Shown here piece by piece: positions 12,682 through 22,379 of a stretch of DNA of 64,000 nucleotides (within the stretch, counting starts at the first letter, position 1; every line of letters begins with the position of its first letter). The notes under the pieces were generated by a model. It was given only the letters and a program-made list of their open reading frames with translations. It ran no database searches and was not told where the DNA came from. The translations under genes and the position numbers were made by a program. The DNA comes from Rhinopomastus cyanomelas. Taxonomy: Eukaryota > Chordata > Aves > Bucerotiformes > Rhinopomastidae. The stretch lies in NCBI GenBank assembly GCA_013400115.1, contig VXBP01002276.1:1-64000 (forward strand). Direction: 5' to 3'.

Positions 12682-13640
12682 AATCATAGAATCATAGAAA
12701 CATAGAATCATTAGGGATTGGAAGGGATCTCGAAAGATCATCTAGTCCAATCCCCCGACACAGCAGGATCACCTAGACCAAGTCACACAGGAACACATCC
12801 AAGTATGTCTTAAACATCTCCAGTGAAGGAGACTCCACAAACACCCTGGGCAACCTGTTCCAGTGCTCCATCACCCTGACTGGGAAGAAGATCCTTCTCT
12901 GGTTGATTTGGAACCTTCTATGTTCCAGCTTACCACCACTGCCCCTCATCCTATCACTACATGACTACTACTACTGAGAATAGCCCAGCTTCATCCTCCA
13001 GACACCCACCCCTCCAATATTTGTAGACATTAATAAGGTCACCCCTCAGTCTCCTCTTCTCCAAGCTGAAGACACCCAGCTCCCTCAGCCTCTGCTCATA
13101 AGGGAGGTGTTCCACCTCCTTCATCATCTTCGTTGCCCTAGGCTAGACCCTCTCCAGCAGCTCCACATCCCTCTTGAGCTGAGGAGCACAGAACTGGACA
13201 GAATACTCCAGATGTGGTCTCACCAGGGCAGAGCAAAGGGGGAGAAGAACCTCTCTTGATCTGCTAACCACCCCCCTTCTGATCCACCCCAGGATGCTGT
13301 TGGCCCTCTTGGCCACAAGAGCACATTGCTGGCTCATAGTCATCCTGCTGTCCACCAGGACCCCCAGATTCCTTTCTCCTGCACTACTCTCCAACAGGTT
13401 AGCCCCCAACCTATGCTGGTACTTGGGGTTGTTCTTGCCCAGATGCAAGACTCTACACTTACCCTTGTTATAGCTCATTAGATTTTTCTCAGCCCAGCTC
13501 TCCCGCCTGTCCAGATCTCGCTGAATGGCAGCACAGTCTGCTGGGGTGTCAGCAACACCACTCAGCTTTGTGTCATCAGCAAAGTTGCTGACAGTGCATG
13601 CCAATCCCTCATCCAATATTTTGAACAGGACTGGTCCCTA
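12682..13640 (-). mobile_element. CR1 LINE, 0.96 kb, inverted relative to the copy at 10.95 kb
   Basis: On the minus strand the tail is (CTATGATT)-type at 12682-12712. A long open piece of ORF2 (13616 down to 13143) contains NFADDTKLSGVADTP, the RT catalytic box with a normal FADD, then HLGKNNPKYQHRLGANLL, VLVDSRMTMSQQCALVAKRA, NSILGWIRRGVVSRSREVLL and LVRPHLEYSVQFCAPQL. Downstream of 13143 the frame is broken. The 5' truncation is at about 13640, within a GPVLFK-type segment. The 157-codon open stretch and full tail suggest a moderately young copy. Confidence 0.95.
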
Positions 13641-15395
13641 GTTTCCTTATTTGCCATCTTCCTAGACATACTACTGTTTACTTCCAGACTCAGCAATTGT
13701 AGGTCAGTCTTTTGCTGCACTTTTGTGGGTACTGCCCTTGGTGTGCTACATCCCTAGACTTTTCTGCATACACCTAGGGGCAGATGAAAGAAGTTTCACT
13801 AATCTGTATGTTTCCTATCACACAGTTATGGGAACCCATTAAGCTGCTGGTGGTTTGCACAGGAGAAGGAGAATCTGTTAATGACATCCCTCACAGGTAT
13901 TTTAAGAGCTGCTAGAGAAGAGAAAAAAAGAGAGAGGGATCACACAACTGAAAAAAAACCCAACAAAACCTTAAGAGCTGAGCTTGCTTCCCAAATTGTT
14001 GTAAAAAAATTATTTGTGGGGAACACTGAGCAGAAAATTCAAAGTGAATATTTCACTGCTGAATTCACTCTTCTCATGTGTCTAGAGTGCTTGTAGGCTT
14101 TTGTGTTATGACTTCTAGTTATTATTTGCTGAATTTTTTTGTTCTGTGTTGCATCCTAATTCAGTGTACACATTTGAGATGTGATTTGTGCTGCATTAGT
14201 TGTGATCATTTGTCAGTGTTAATTGTAGGTGTTCAGAATGTGAATGAACAAAAAGAACTAGAAGGTTTAAACCTCCTGTCATCACACATATTTAAGAAAA
14301 TTCTCATTTAGGCACATAGAGCAATGTTAGATACTTTATTTTCATATAAAAGCATTTTGATCACTGTATATTAACTAGATCACTGCATGATATGTTGGTT
14401 AGGTAGATTGTATAGCTGTATTCACTTACAACTGGTGTATGTAATCTATGATGCTAGATAAAAAGCTAGGATTCACACCTTCCTTCTGAAGCAACTAAGC
14501 AAATAGTGTGAGCTACTCACCAAACCTATGTCTATCATAAACAGAAAAGCAGATTATTTATCCCAAAGATGTTAGACATTGTATCTTGCCATAAAATCGT
14601 CATCTGCTCTTTGAAAACTACAGTTTATTTCCATTAAAAGAAATATAAATAAAAACTGGCATTTAAAGCATGCAATTGATCACCTAGCAATTGATTACCC
14701 TTTTGATTCTGTTTCAGGTGACCCACTTCTTACTGAGCATCAGCCTGCATAAAATTAATTTTTTATGAATACTTCAGATCTTCACCCATGGTTTTACAGT
14801 TCTAGTTTTAAACTTATCAGAGATTTCACACATCAAAGGTCCTATCATTTTCTGAAAGACAAGGAGTGCTGGTGAAGGAGTGCTGAAAGTAAAGGCAATC
14901 TGTTCTGAAAAGAATATGATTGCTCACACCCTACAGATCAACCACATTAAGGTCAGATTTCCGTTACCATCTAAACTAAGATTCTAAAAAAGAAAGGGGC
15001 ATTGCTGGGGTAAACTTTAAATTTGTTTTCAAAGTGTTCATTCTTTGCTTTTTTGCAGACTTTTAAAATATTAATTATGAACCAAAAAAGAGGGTATAAT
15101 GTTTTTACCAACTTAATAGAGCAGCTTCCAAATGAAATCTTACTAGATTATTAATAGTCATACATTTCAATCCAGAAATAACATTAGAAAATCAGAACAG
15201 GAGATTCAGGGGTAATATGAAGCATCAAGAGCTTCCAGAAAGCCTCTTTAGGAACAGACCACCAGTTAAATTTTCTTTGATCCTTTGCTTGCTGGCAGAC
15301 TGTGTGCAGAAATAGCAGTCTTCTTGTATTCCCATAAAAACTACTGCATAGTAAGCAGTTTGGAAAAGATACACCTAGAGCAAAGATCAGATAGT
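13641..15395. other. No gene recognised
   Basis: 1.75 kb of AT-rich DNA. Short reading frames (for example 13881-14096) have no domain and unremarkable composition. Confidence 0.5.
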
Positions 15396-15412
15396 TGTGT
15401 GTGTGTGTGCGT
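15396..15412 (+). repeat. (TG)n microsatellite
   Basis: Seven TG units followed by CGTG. It abuts the 5' truncation point of the next CR1. Confidence 0.85.
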
Positions 15413-15592
15413 GATGGTGACAGCGGTGGAAGGGGCTGCCCAGGAAGGTTGTGAATTCTCCTCTGGAGATGTTTAAAACCCACCTGTATATGTTCCTGTG
15501 CGACTTCATCTAGGTGGTCCTGCTGTGGTGGGGGGATTGGACTAGATGATCTTTCAAGGTCCCTTCCAGTCCCTAATGTTCTCTGAGTTTAT
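15413..15592 (+). mobile_element. CR1 3' end, 180 bp
   Basis: Begins inside the end of ORF2 (GTGATGGTGACAG..GTGGAAGGGGCTGCC, the VTEHWKGLP region with a small deletion), continues through a DVFLCDFI-type ending and the 3' UTR with TGGACTAGATGATCTTTCAA, and ends near CTAATGTTCTCTGAG. The 5' truncation lies directly against a TG repeat. Confidence 0.92.
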
Positions 15593-16800
15593 ATTCTGAA
15601 ATATAAAGGAGTCTTTTTTTTTCTTTTTCTTTTTTATTTGAAACTACAGTTGAGTAGTCTGTGCTCAATAATACGTATTCATTGATTTGAAAATCAATAT
15701 GGGAGTAACGTAAAGTAAAATTTAAATAGTAAACTAATTATAACTGACATTTAAATTCAATGCATGTACAAACATAATATATAACTATCAAAACCAATGT
15801 TTCCTAATTACCCAGGAGCCTAGAGTGGACTGTTTACTTAATTTACTTTTAATCACTTTATTTGTGTTTTCTCAGTTGTATATGCAAATGACACACACAA
15901 TGTCACCTCTGGCACAGATGTGGCTGAATGAAGGAAAACTATTAATTGATCTTTAAGAATAATTGATTCCCCCCACGCATTAGTCTTTGATTCGAATCTA
16001 CTCAGAGAAATAAAATCAAACTCTACGAGTTCTCAGTCCTGATGTTTCCATGTGCAGATGGAAATCACAAAATTCTAGTTGAATTATTTTAAGTATGGTT
16101 ATACAATTCCAAAAGAAATGGAGAACCTGGAGCTACAGCCTGGAGCTGAATTAAAGAAAAGCTAGATATATAATGAGTATTTTTAAATTAAGGAGGAAAT
16201 CTGCAATAAAACTCTCTGAGAGGTTATCGCTTGAGCAAATATAAAAAGATAAAGCTTCCTAACCAATAACACATCCATATGTTTTAAAAAACAAGAATTG
16301 ATCAGATTGGTTGTGAGAACTAACAGTGGGTTGGGAGGATTTTTTTAAAGGTTAACAGATTAATAGAATGTTAGGTGAAATTTAGTATGTAACAGCTTTG
16401 GAATTATGTAATTGGTAATTACATAATTGGTAATTTCAGAAATAACTACCCAAATAAACAAAAAGTAGTTGAAGTATCTATAATAAATATAATGGATAAA
16501 CCTTATGCCTTTTCCCACACAGAAAGGGTGTTTGGCATGAAAAACACACATTACTTTAGAACAAAAAGAAAATATGAAGACTTTTCTACCTTTCTCTTTC
16601 TTGCTTCACTTAGCAAATGTTTAAGTTAGAATGAAATTACATCACAGCTTTAATGCTATCTGTTAATTGTCTCCACAATAATGACTTCATTACAGATCTA
16701 TATGTCATTGCTGTTTTCCCAGGATTGCATTTTTTTTAAATTAAAAGAAAAAAAACATCCCTTATTATAAAATGTTATCGCTATATTTTAGCTTAGTACA
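15593..16800. other. No gene recognised
   Basis: AT-rich DNA. A perfect 12-bp inverted repeat with a 3-base loop (16402-16413 and 16417-16428) is pure AATTATGTAATT and could easily arise by chance in this composition. Confidence 0.5.
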
Positions 16801-17720
16801 GGCTCACAGGGAGTTGCATAAGAGAGCTAGCTGGAGTCACATAGAAAACTGAACTGAACGGAACTGAACTGTAACTCCCTGGAACCCTTAAAACCCTGGA
16901 GGAAGCCTCTCAGCTTTGGGACATGACAGAGTCTCACTCTAGCCATGGAGGTGGGCTCACATGACCCACAGGTAACATGTTGCCTTTGTCTTCACCATGG
17001 GCATGGTCCCACATGACCAACACTATCTTACCTTTGTTCCCAGTTGTTAAAGACTAGCACGGATGCTGAGATACTGTCCTCTGGCTCTGTCACTGAGCAA
17101 CCCAACTGAGGGGTTTTGTCTTCTTCCACTACTTCTCTCTTGATGTGTTTGTCTTCAGCTTGGAATCTTGGTAGAGCCTGAGACTCAGAATCTTAGGGTC
17201 ACGGGTTTGTGCCCCTTGCTGGGTGCCCCCTGTATGCAGAAAGTTTGAACCAATGGGAACTGGAGCCTGCCCTCAGTGCAGAAAATTGAACTTATTTGTG
17301 AATGAAGCAAACCTCCTCTCATCGTCAGACAGGTCATTGTGTGTCATCAGAAGCTGCTTCTTCATTAGCCCTGTGCTTGGGCACAAGACTCAGCATAGGT
17401 TAAAGTACAGGTGAACAGAGGGTGCTTCTATGCCCCTCTGATCTAAACGATATGCTTACCCCAGGGTGCATGTGTAAGGCCAGATGATGTAATTCCTTTG
17501 TTTTGTTTTGTTTTTCTCTCTGTACTTATTTTGGAGTATTTCCTTTTTTTCTGGGTTGTGGGTTCAATAAAATTCCTTTCTTTATGGCAAGATTGCTTCA
17601 TTGCCAGGTGAATTCTCCTGAGAGCAGGGTTGGTGCTGGACTCAGTGGTGCTGGCCTGTGCCAATGTGGCCTCCTGCGGCTTAACAGAGAACAGTTTTAT
17701 AGTAGACAGAAAATTGAAAA
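16801..17720 (+). mobile_element. Possible LTR-like or composite repeat, unclassified
   Basis: This 0.9-kb block is clearly GC-richer than its flanks. It contains two diverged copies of a roughly 60-bp unit (about 16943-16990 and 17000-17040), each with CATGG..GGT..CACATGACC..CAC and a CCTTTGT ending, as U3 repeats of LTRs often have. An AATAAA at 17566-17571 is followed by a T/C-rich stretch. No TG..CA ends with a matching target duplication were found. A tRNA-Lys-like sequence lies inside it (17158-17227). It could also be unique DNA with a tRNA pseudogene. Confidence 0.3.
17158..17227 (+). pseudogene. tRNA-Lys-like pseudogene
   Basis: The sequence follows vertebrate tRNA-Lys as I recall it: GGTAGAGC of the D arm, an anticodon stem TGAGA/TCTTA around a 7-base loop CTCAGAA, AGGGTC variable region, T arm CGGGTTTGTGCCC, and a GGGTGCC end. 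The lysine anticodon is lost: the loop now has CAG at 17186-17188. The B box has GGTTTGTGCCC where the standard is GGTTCRANNCC. About eight bases of the first half of the D arm (the A-box side) are missing and the acceptor ends pair poorly. It is therefore a dead retroposed tRNA or the head of a SINE. No CR1 tail or poly(A) follows directly. Confidence 0.7.
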
Positions 17721-18020
17721 AAACTTAGTTTAATCAATCTGGAACTGTAAGAAGTAGGACAGTGAAGCATAGATGGCACAAAGCTTACAGAAAACACTCT
17801 CATTTTACTTAATGGTACTGAAATCATGATCTGTGGAATGCAACACCTGCAACCATCAGGAGACCAGACTAAAGTTTAATTATCAAAAATTGTTGAAATG
17901 ATAATAATTTTCGAAGGAAAGGAAAGATTAAACTTAGTTTTGTGATGTGTTTATGTATTACAGTTATTTAGTCTCTTTTGTTAATTTATAGTGTATTTAG
18001 AAGTGCATGGAGATGTATGT
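17721..18020. other. No gene recognised
   Basis: 300 bases of AT-rich DNA between the possible LTR block and the next CR1. Confidence 0.5.
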
Positions 18021-18211
18021 GCCAGGGTCCAGAGGAGAGCACAAAATTATTAGAGGGCTGCAAAAGCTCTGCTGTGAAGAACAGAAGGACTTAGTAAGGG
18101 TTTACTTCAGCCTTTCAGGACTTCAAGGGGGTTTATCAGTGGTAGAGCTAGGCTAGTAGTTGATCTTTGTTATTTCATAGGTCTTTTCCAACCTGGGTGA
18201 TTCCATGATAC
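18021..18211 (+). mobile_element. CR1 remnant with internal deletion
   Basis: CAGGGTCCAGAGGAGAGC at its start corresponds to RVQRRA of ORF2, followed by a degenerate GLEN.CY.E..RELV segment; then the sequence jumps to the 3' UTR (GGTAGAGCTAGGCTAGTAG) and ends GGTCTTTTCCAACCTGGG..ATTCCATGATACTG. Most of the ORF2 C-terminus between is deleted. Old and divergent. Confidence 0.7.
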
Positions 18212-18227
18212 TGAAGCATCAGAATGG

Positions 18228-18258
18228 AGTGTGTGTGTGTCTGTGTGTATCTGTGTGC
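18228..18258 (+). repeat. (GT)n microsatellite
   Basis: An imperfect GT run interrupted by CT and AT steps, between two CR1 remnants. Confidence 0.85.
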
Positions 18259-18292
18259 TTTTTCCAAAGCCTCTACTGACAGGATAACATCA

Positions 18293-18448
18293 GAACAGGT
18301 TGCCCAAAGAACCTGTGGATGCACTATCCCTGAAAATGTTGGATGAGGTTTTGAACAAGATCTAATTAAAGATGTCCTTACTCACTGGGGAGGATGGATT
18401 AAATGATCTTTGAAAGTTGTTTTCAATCCAAACTACCATAAGAATCTG
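18293..18448 (+). mobile_element. CR1 3' end, old copy
   Basis: Reads CAGGTTGCCCAAAGAACCTG (LPREP), TGGATGCACTATCCCTG (VDALSL), GATGAGGTTTTGAACAAGAT, then a 3' UTR with GATGATCTTTGAAAG-like and CAATCCAAACTACCATAAGA in place of the CCAACCCAAACCATTCTATGA consensus. This is the 'Lys-rich linker' CR1 type with GATGTCC..CTCACTGG. It is considerably diverged. Confidence 0.75.
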
Positions 18449-18558
18449 TCCTATTGGCTTTATCATTTACTATGTCATACTAAGCACTATGGTTATTATT
18501 TACTATTAATGTTTTTCCCCAGAGTAGGCATATTACACGGCATATTACACAGCATAAT

Positions 18559-19033
18559 ACAGAATCACAGAACATTAGGGATTGGAATGGACCTCAAAAG
18601 ATCATCTAGTCCAATCTCCCAAATCACCTAGATCAAGTTGCAAAGGAACGTGTCCAGGCAGATTTTAAACGTCTCCAGAGACAGAGCCTCCACAACCTCC
18701 CTGATCAGCCTGTTCCAGCGCTCTGTCACCCTCATCTTGAAAAAGTTCCTTCTCATATTGATGTGGAACCTCCTGTGCTCTAGCTTACACCCATTGCTTT
18801 TTGTCCTATCCCTGGATGCCACTGAGCAGAGCTTGGCTCCATCCTTCTGACACCTACCTTTTCCATATTTATAAACATTAATGAGGTCACCCCTCAATCT
18901 CCTTTTCTCCAAGCTCAAGAGACCCAACTCCCTCAGCCTTTTCTCATCAGGAAGATGTTCCACTCCCTTAGTCATATTTTTGGCTCTGTGTCCCACTCTC
19001 TCAAACAGTTCTGTGTCCTTCTTGAGCTGAGGG
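18559..19033 (-). mobile_element. CR1 LINE, 475 bp, ORF2 C-terminus and 3' end
   Basis: Minus strand: a reading frame open from about 19033 to 18628 encodes NPQLKKDTELFERVGHRAK, then HLPDEKRLRELGLLSLEKRR, LRGDLINVYKYGKGRCQKDG, DRTKSNGCKLEHRRFHINMR and the FLCNLI end. The 3' UTR is slightly shortened (the CCTGCTGTGGCAGG part is missing). The first 17 codons of the open frame above 19033 are flanking DNA, not CR1. Confidence 0.94.
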
Positions 19034-19121
19034 TTATTACATAACCCACTGTTCAGAATGGTACATGCAAACTCACAAGACATTTGGAAAAATTGTGCGA
19101 TATTCCATGGTTAATATACAA

Positions 19122-19158
19122 TTAGAATCATAGAATCATAAGAGATTGGAAGGGCTCA
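19122..19158 (-). mobile_element. CR1 tail fragment
   Basis: About 37 bases: AGAATCATAGAATCATAAGA followed by GATTGGAAGGGCT, the inverted tail of a CR1. It is cut off after AGGGCT and followed within 20 bases by a different CR1 tail, so it is either a minimal insertion or the remnant displaced by the next element. Confidence 0.6.
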
Positions 19159-19174
19159 CCTGACTGGAGAAGCC

Positions 19175-19926
19175 ATGGAATCAGAGTCACTCAGGGTAGG
19201 AAGGAACCATCATCCAGTTCCAACCCCCCCAGCACAGGCAGGGATACCCCACCCTAGACCAGGCTGGCCAGAGCCCCATCCAGCCCAGCCTTAAACACCT
19301 CCAGGGATAGGGCCCCAACCACGTCCCTGGGCAGCCCATTCCAGGCTCTCACCACTCTCACGGTGAAGAGCTTCCTCCTCACATCCACTCTAAATCTACC
19401 CATCTCCAGCTTTGATCCATTCCCTCTAGTCCTGTCGCTACCTGACATCCTAAATGGTCCCTCCCCAGCTTCTTTATAGGCCCCTCTCAGATACTGGAAG
19501 ACCACAATAAGGTCACCTGGGAGCCTCATGTTCTCCAGACTGAACAGCCCCAATTCCCTCAGTCTGTCCTCATAGGAGAGGTGCTCCAGCCCTCTGGCCA
19601 TCCTCATGGCCCTCCTCTGCACTCGTTCCAGCACATCCACATCCTTCTTGTAATAAGGGCTCCAAAACTGGACGCAGTACTCCAGGTGGGGTCTCACCAG
19701 AGCGGAGTAGAGGGGGAGGATCACCTCTCTCGACCTGCCGGCCACACTTCTGATGCAGCCCAAGATCCAGTTTGCACATTGCGGGCTCATGTTGAGCCTC
19801 TCGTCCACAAGCACCCTCAAGTCCTTCTCCCCAGGGCTGCTCTCCAGCCAGCCACTGCCCAGCCTGTACTTGTGCCTAGGATTACCTCGGTCCAGATGCA
19901 GGACCTTACACTTATTGCACCTTGAG
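19175..19926 (-). mobile_element. CR1 LINE of a distinct subfamily with a long open ORF2 end
   Basis: Minus strand. An uninterrupted 188-codon frame (19820 to 19254) carries the RT C-terminal/thumb end of ORF2: RVLVDERLNMS, SREVILPLYSALVRPHLEYC, DVLERVQRRAMRMARGLEHL, ELGLFSLENMRLPGDLIVVF, then EAGEGPFRMSGSDRTRGNGS and an ending AGLDGALASLV. The EAGEGP and GALASL signatures and the GGGGGGTTGGAA 3' UTR separate it from the VKGGCQEDG/FLCDLV type common in the window. A deletion of about six codons (MSPQCA directly followed by NWILG) is visible. 5' truncation at about 19926. Confidence 0.94.
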
Positions 19927-20663
19927 GTAGGACAAAATTAGTTCTGCTCAGGGTTTTATTTTTCAGCTAAGCCTCTTCAAATAACTGCACTTTCTAAAGT
20001 TAAGAGCATATTTGTTCAGACATATTTGTCGTCTTCTTGAAGTAACAATGCTTGATGTTTACAGTTACTACTAAGGATTGGTATGCAGAAAGGCTTTTGC
20101 TTATTCCCTTGCAGATGAGAAGTCTACTACTTCCAAACTGTTGAACTCTTATATCAAATTCTAGAAGTATATATATATATTATAGTTTTACTGTTTTTGA
20201 TTATGTATTCACTTACACTGGCTCTGCCTTGTACCAGCTTACAAATTCACTCAGACTACCTTTTTTCTCTAGGGTTTTGAAAGCAATTGAGAATTCTTTC
20301 TTGAAATATATATTTTAGTCTGAGATCTGGGTTAGGAATAAGTGAAGTGCAGTCACAGAGCTGTACCTCTTTGTGCACCCAAAACATGATGCTCTGCATA
20401 TTTTTCAAGGTTGTATAGTAAATGAGGTTACTTTTTACAATCACTCTCATCTTTGCCTGCTTATTGCTGCTGAAATTAGAAAGTCAATAATGAATGAGGC
20501 AGAGAATTGTGGGAACATAAAAGCTGTCACGGCAACATTGGAAGTTCAAACGGTACGACTCTTAACAGAGAAATATAGACAAAAGATTCTCACAGAGAAC
20601 TTTTTCTAATGGTCTTTCACACTTCCCTGCTGACCCAAAGTACTCCAGTATTGTTAAGTAAGT
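19927..20663. other. No gene recognised
   Basis: AT-rich DNA with a short (TA)n at 20167-20182. No repeat signature was identified. Confidence 0.5.
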
Positions 20664-21404
20664 ATGGACAACAAGCAGGAGGAACTTGAAGCTTTTGCAT
20701 GCCAGAGAGAGACTTCGGGGTGTTAGTGGATAGCAAACTTAACATGAGTCAGCAGTGTGCCCATGCGGCCAAGAGGGCCAGTGGCATCCTGGCCTGCTTT
20801 AAGATGGTGTGACCTGCAGGTCAAGAGAGGTTATACTTCCCCTGTATTCTGCACTGGTTAGACCACACCTGGAGTATTGTGTTCAGTTCTGGGCCACTCA
20901 GTTTAAGAGGGATGTTGCGGTGCTGGAACGAGTCCAGAGAAGGGCAAATCGATTGGTTAAGGGGCTGGAAGATAAGCCCTACGAGGAGAGGCTGAGGGAG
21001 CTGGGTTTGTTTAGTTTGGAAAAGAGGAGGCTTGAGGGTGATCTTATTGCTGTTTATAACTATCTGAAGGGTGGTTGTAGTCAGACAGGGTCTTACTCTG
21101 TGGTCTTTTCTCCCTGGCCACTGGAGACAAGACAAGAGGTCATAGTCTTAAGCTCCATCAGGGAGGCTTTAGGCCTGACATTAAGAAAAGATCTTTCACT
21201 GAAAGAGTGATCTGGTTTTAGAATGGGCTGCCCACAGAGGTGGTTGAGTTGCCGTCCCTGGAAGTATTCAAGGTTAGGTTAGATGAGGTGCTGAGTGGCA
21301 TGATCTAGATGTGAGATGTTAGGATACTGGGTTTATTTGGATTTAGGTTGGACTGGATGGTCTTTAACGTCTTTTCCAACCTTATCATTGCTGTGATACT
21401 GTGA
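20664..21404 (+). mobile_element. CR1 LINE with ORF2 start fused to RT C-terminus (internal deletion)
   Basis: At 20664 an ATG opens MDNKQEELEAFA, which matches the beginning of avian CR1 ORF2 (usual form M-N/G-NKQEELEA). It continues in frame straight into RDFGVLVDSKLNMSQQCAHA, which normally lies several hundred residues later, after the endonuclease and most of the RT. The frame ends at a TGA near 20810 caused by a one-base loss in the G-V-A/T-C-R-S-R-E stretch, after which a 133-codon frame (20809-21210) carries the C-terminus. The 3' end is TTTTCCAACCTTATCATTGC, then TGTGATACTGTGA, the ATACTGTG-tail subfamily. The endonuclease and catalytic RT are absent. Confidence 0.85.
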
Positions 21405-21928
21405 ATGAGAAGAATGTAATTTGTGCCCAAGACTCTTTTACCTAATGTCCTAAGGCTCTGAAGTCTCTCATAATTCCCCTCAGGCTATGCAATACAACTG
21501 TATGGAAGATTAACAGTGGGTAAGAGTCAGCTGATCTCATTAGGTTAGGGAGTGTCCTAGTGATATCTGTGATTGGGGCTCTAGGGAGACTTCAGTCTTC
21601 TCTATGATAAGGGTCAACTCTGCATATTGGGTCCACAGTTCCCTTCAGGAGTGAGTCTCCAATAACTAGGACCTTCTTCTTCTTTGTGGAGGAGGTTGTC
21701 ATATTACTGGCAGATCTCTCCAATTTATGCAACCCTGCTAGTACCTCCAGAATAGGTTACCTATCCTCTATATCCTTATTAGACTGACTGTCTTCCATTA
21801 AAGGCTCATATCTATTTCTCAGTGGTGACTGAGTAGGTGAGGCAGGCAAAGGGCCTTGCTTGTCTTCAGCCACAGCCCTGCACTTGGCTCCAGTCATCCC
21901 TTCTACTTGGGCACCCCTTCTACAGACC
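21405..21928 (-). pseudogene. CR1 ORF1 fragment with SGNH-esterase motif
   Basis: Reading the minus strand from 21928: a cysteine-containing VCRRGAQVEGMTGAKC, an acidic linker YEPLMEDSQSNKDIEDR, LEVLAGLHKLERSASNM, then KKKVLVIGDSLLKGT (GDSLL at about 21640-21660), VDPICRVDPYHRE, ITDITRTLPNLMRSADSYP and LRGIMRDFRAL. GDSLL is block I of the SGNH/GDSL esterase domain known from ORF1 of CR1-type LINEs. The later GTND block is damaged (FHTVVLH in its place). At least three stops or frame shifts break it. It ends at 21405 exactly where the tail of the plus-strand CR1 begins, so that element probably inserted here. Confidence 0.8.
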
Positions 21929-22330
21929 ACAAGCAGCAGCGAGATTACTAGTCTCCAAACGCTACTTTATCAAGGTTTCTGGGTGATCTGTGGGTTCCCT
22001 GAACAGGAAAGCTCGGGGGAGCAGGGAGGCAGCCACTGAAGTTTGGGTATTCTCGCGGGAGAAGCTGGGCAAACACCTTGGGGGTGTGGAGCCAGAGCCT
22101 TTAAGTGCAAAACTGGAAGATGCGCTCAGACCACACGCAGCAGTGACAGCACTAGCTGCTTCAGCTGCTTCAGCTGCTTCAGCCGCCAGAGGGGAAGAAA
22201 AATAAGTAATGGTGTCAACGCAGCAGCAGAAGACTGGGCTTCAGTCACCACTGCACATTGATGTAGGAACCCAAACAGAGGTTTCTCAACAAGATGAGGC
22301 TGTGCAGGTGACAGGCTGCCAAACAATGTA
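21925..22330 (+). mobile_element. CR1 5' UTR and ORF1 start, arm A (plus sense)
   Basis: The segment starts near CTAGTCTCCAAAC (21948) and runs through GC-rich 5' UTR-like sequence to an ATG at 22208 that opens MVSTQQQKTGLQSPLH..DVGTQTEVSQQDEAVQVTGC, stopping at a TAG near 22330. The same protein start, with substitutions, is encoded on the opposite strand at 22506-22380 (arm B). Conservation at the protein level in both copies shows this is the true sense. The 5' UTR parts also match arm B over about 250 bases (shared CGCTCAGACCACAC, GTCTCCAAAC and AACAGGAAA). CR1 5' ends are rarely kept because most copies are 5'-truncated. Confidence 0.75.
22154..22180 (+). repeat. 9-bp tandem repeat (AGCTGCTTC)x3
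   Basis: Three perfect units inside the CR1 5' UTR of arm A, followed by a decayed fourth (AGCCGCC). Arm B has a single unit-like stretch, so the expansion is specific to arm A. Confidence 0.9.
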
Positions 22331-22379
22331 GTACTCTCTTGGGTGCACTGTGTACGGCCTTGGAAAAGTGGTAGGCCGT

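Noticed and set aside
16402..16428. 12-bp perfect inverted repeat
   Set aside because: Pure AATT-type words in AT-rich DNA; likely chance.
18140..18165. GGTAGAGC again, possible tRNA
   Set aside because: It is part of the 3' UTR of a degenerate CR1.
21640..21660. GDSLL esterase motif as a possible host lipase or esterase gene
   Set aside because: The surrounding protein matches CR1 ORF1, which carries this domain, and the frame is broken.
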